Positions 22,819 to 22,841 of a stretch of 22,841 bases of DNA are shown here, in pieces; the stretch's first letter is position 1, and every line of letters begins with the position of its first letter. Under the pieces are notes generated by a model that was given only the letters and a program-made list of their open reading frames with translations, was not told the origin of the DNA and did not search any database. A program made the position numbers and the translations under genes. The stretch is from GCA-2718595 sp963935005 (GTDB taxonomy: Bacteria; Gemmatimonadota; Gemmatimonadetes; Longimicrobiales; Gaopeijiaceae), in NCBI GenBank assembly GCA_963935005.1, contig CAWWAX010000017.1, positions 1 through 22,841 on the forward strand, written 5' to 3'.

Positions 22819-22841
22819 ATGCAAATCTGTCTCCGATCTCC

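Noticed and set aside
1..22841. A new defence, mobile or biosynthetic system
   Set aside because: Almost every base is accounted for by recognisable housekeeping genes; I found no repeat array, toxin-antitoxin pair, transposase, integrase or foreign-looking island.

Overview
This window looks like a chromosomal core-gene segment of an uncultured, moderately AT-rich bacterium (GC roughly mid-40s by eye). Several features point to the FCB side of the tree, perhaps a Gemmatimonadota-like lineage: an ExbB-ExbD-ExbD-TonB cassette, a eukaryote-like (type 2) isoleucyl-tRNA synthetase, a Minf_1886-family protein, and cdaA next to ftsH. That placement is an inference and would need a marker-gene tree. 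I see no insertion sequence, phage gene, CRISPR array or clear frameshift. The only gene cut by an edge is fdhD on the left.

Layout. Every protein gene but one is on the minus strand. From the left: the 3'-truncated fdhD (FdhD, formate dehydrogenase accessory), tRNA-Val(UAC), and then the single plus-strand gene, an NAD(P)-dependent aldehyde dehydrogenase with its own promoter region. Next, in minus-strand reading order, comes yggS-ileS-rluD-sigma54 response regulator-a 52-residue membrane protein that is too short for most gene callers. To their right is the energy-transduction cassette exbB-exbD-exbD-tonB, closed by a strong rho-independent terminator. Further right are cdaA (c-di-AMP synthase), ftsH, tilS, a glycerophosphodiester phosphodiesterase, tRNA-Met(CAU), ftsB/divIC and eno. 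The right end holds plsC, thiL, bifunctional nnrD/nnrE, a small zinc-ribbon protein and a Minf_1886-family protein.

How the genes fit together. Two 4-bp ATGA stop/start overlaps (exbD/tonB, eno/ftsB), a third at nnrDE/thiL, an 11-bp overlap at gdpD/tilS and several gaps under 30 bp indicate multi-gene transcripts. Most functions are housekeeping: translation (ileS, tilS, rluD, two tRNAs), PLP homeostasis (yggS), NAD(P)HX repair, thiamine diphosphate and phospholipid synthesis, glycolysis, division, membrane proteolysis, c-di-AMP signalling and TonB-dependent uptake. Regulatory potential concentrates around the aldehyde dehydrogenase, which has LacI-type palindromes at both ends and a direct repeat in its leader. 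An orphan NtrC-type regulator is also present.

I found no convincing undescribed multi-gene system. The better leads are small: twin palindromes and a leader repeat at the aldehyde dehydrogenase, the unannotated 52-residue membrane protein, a synonymously conserved block shared by the two exbD genes, a terminator only 28 bp ahead of yggS, and heavy use of TTG and GTG start codons in core genes.
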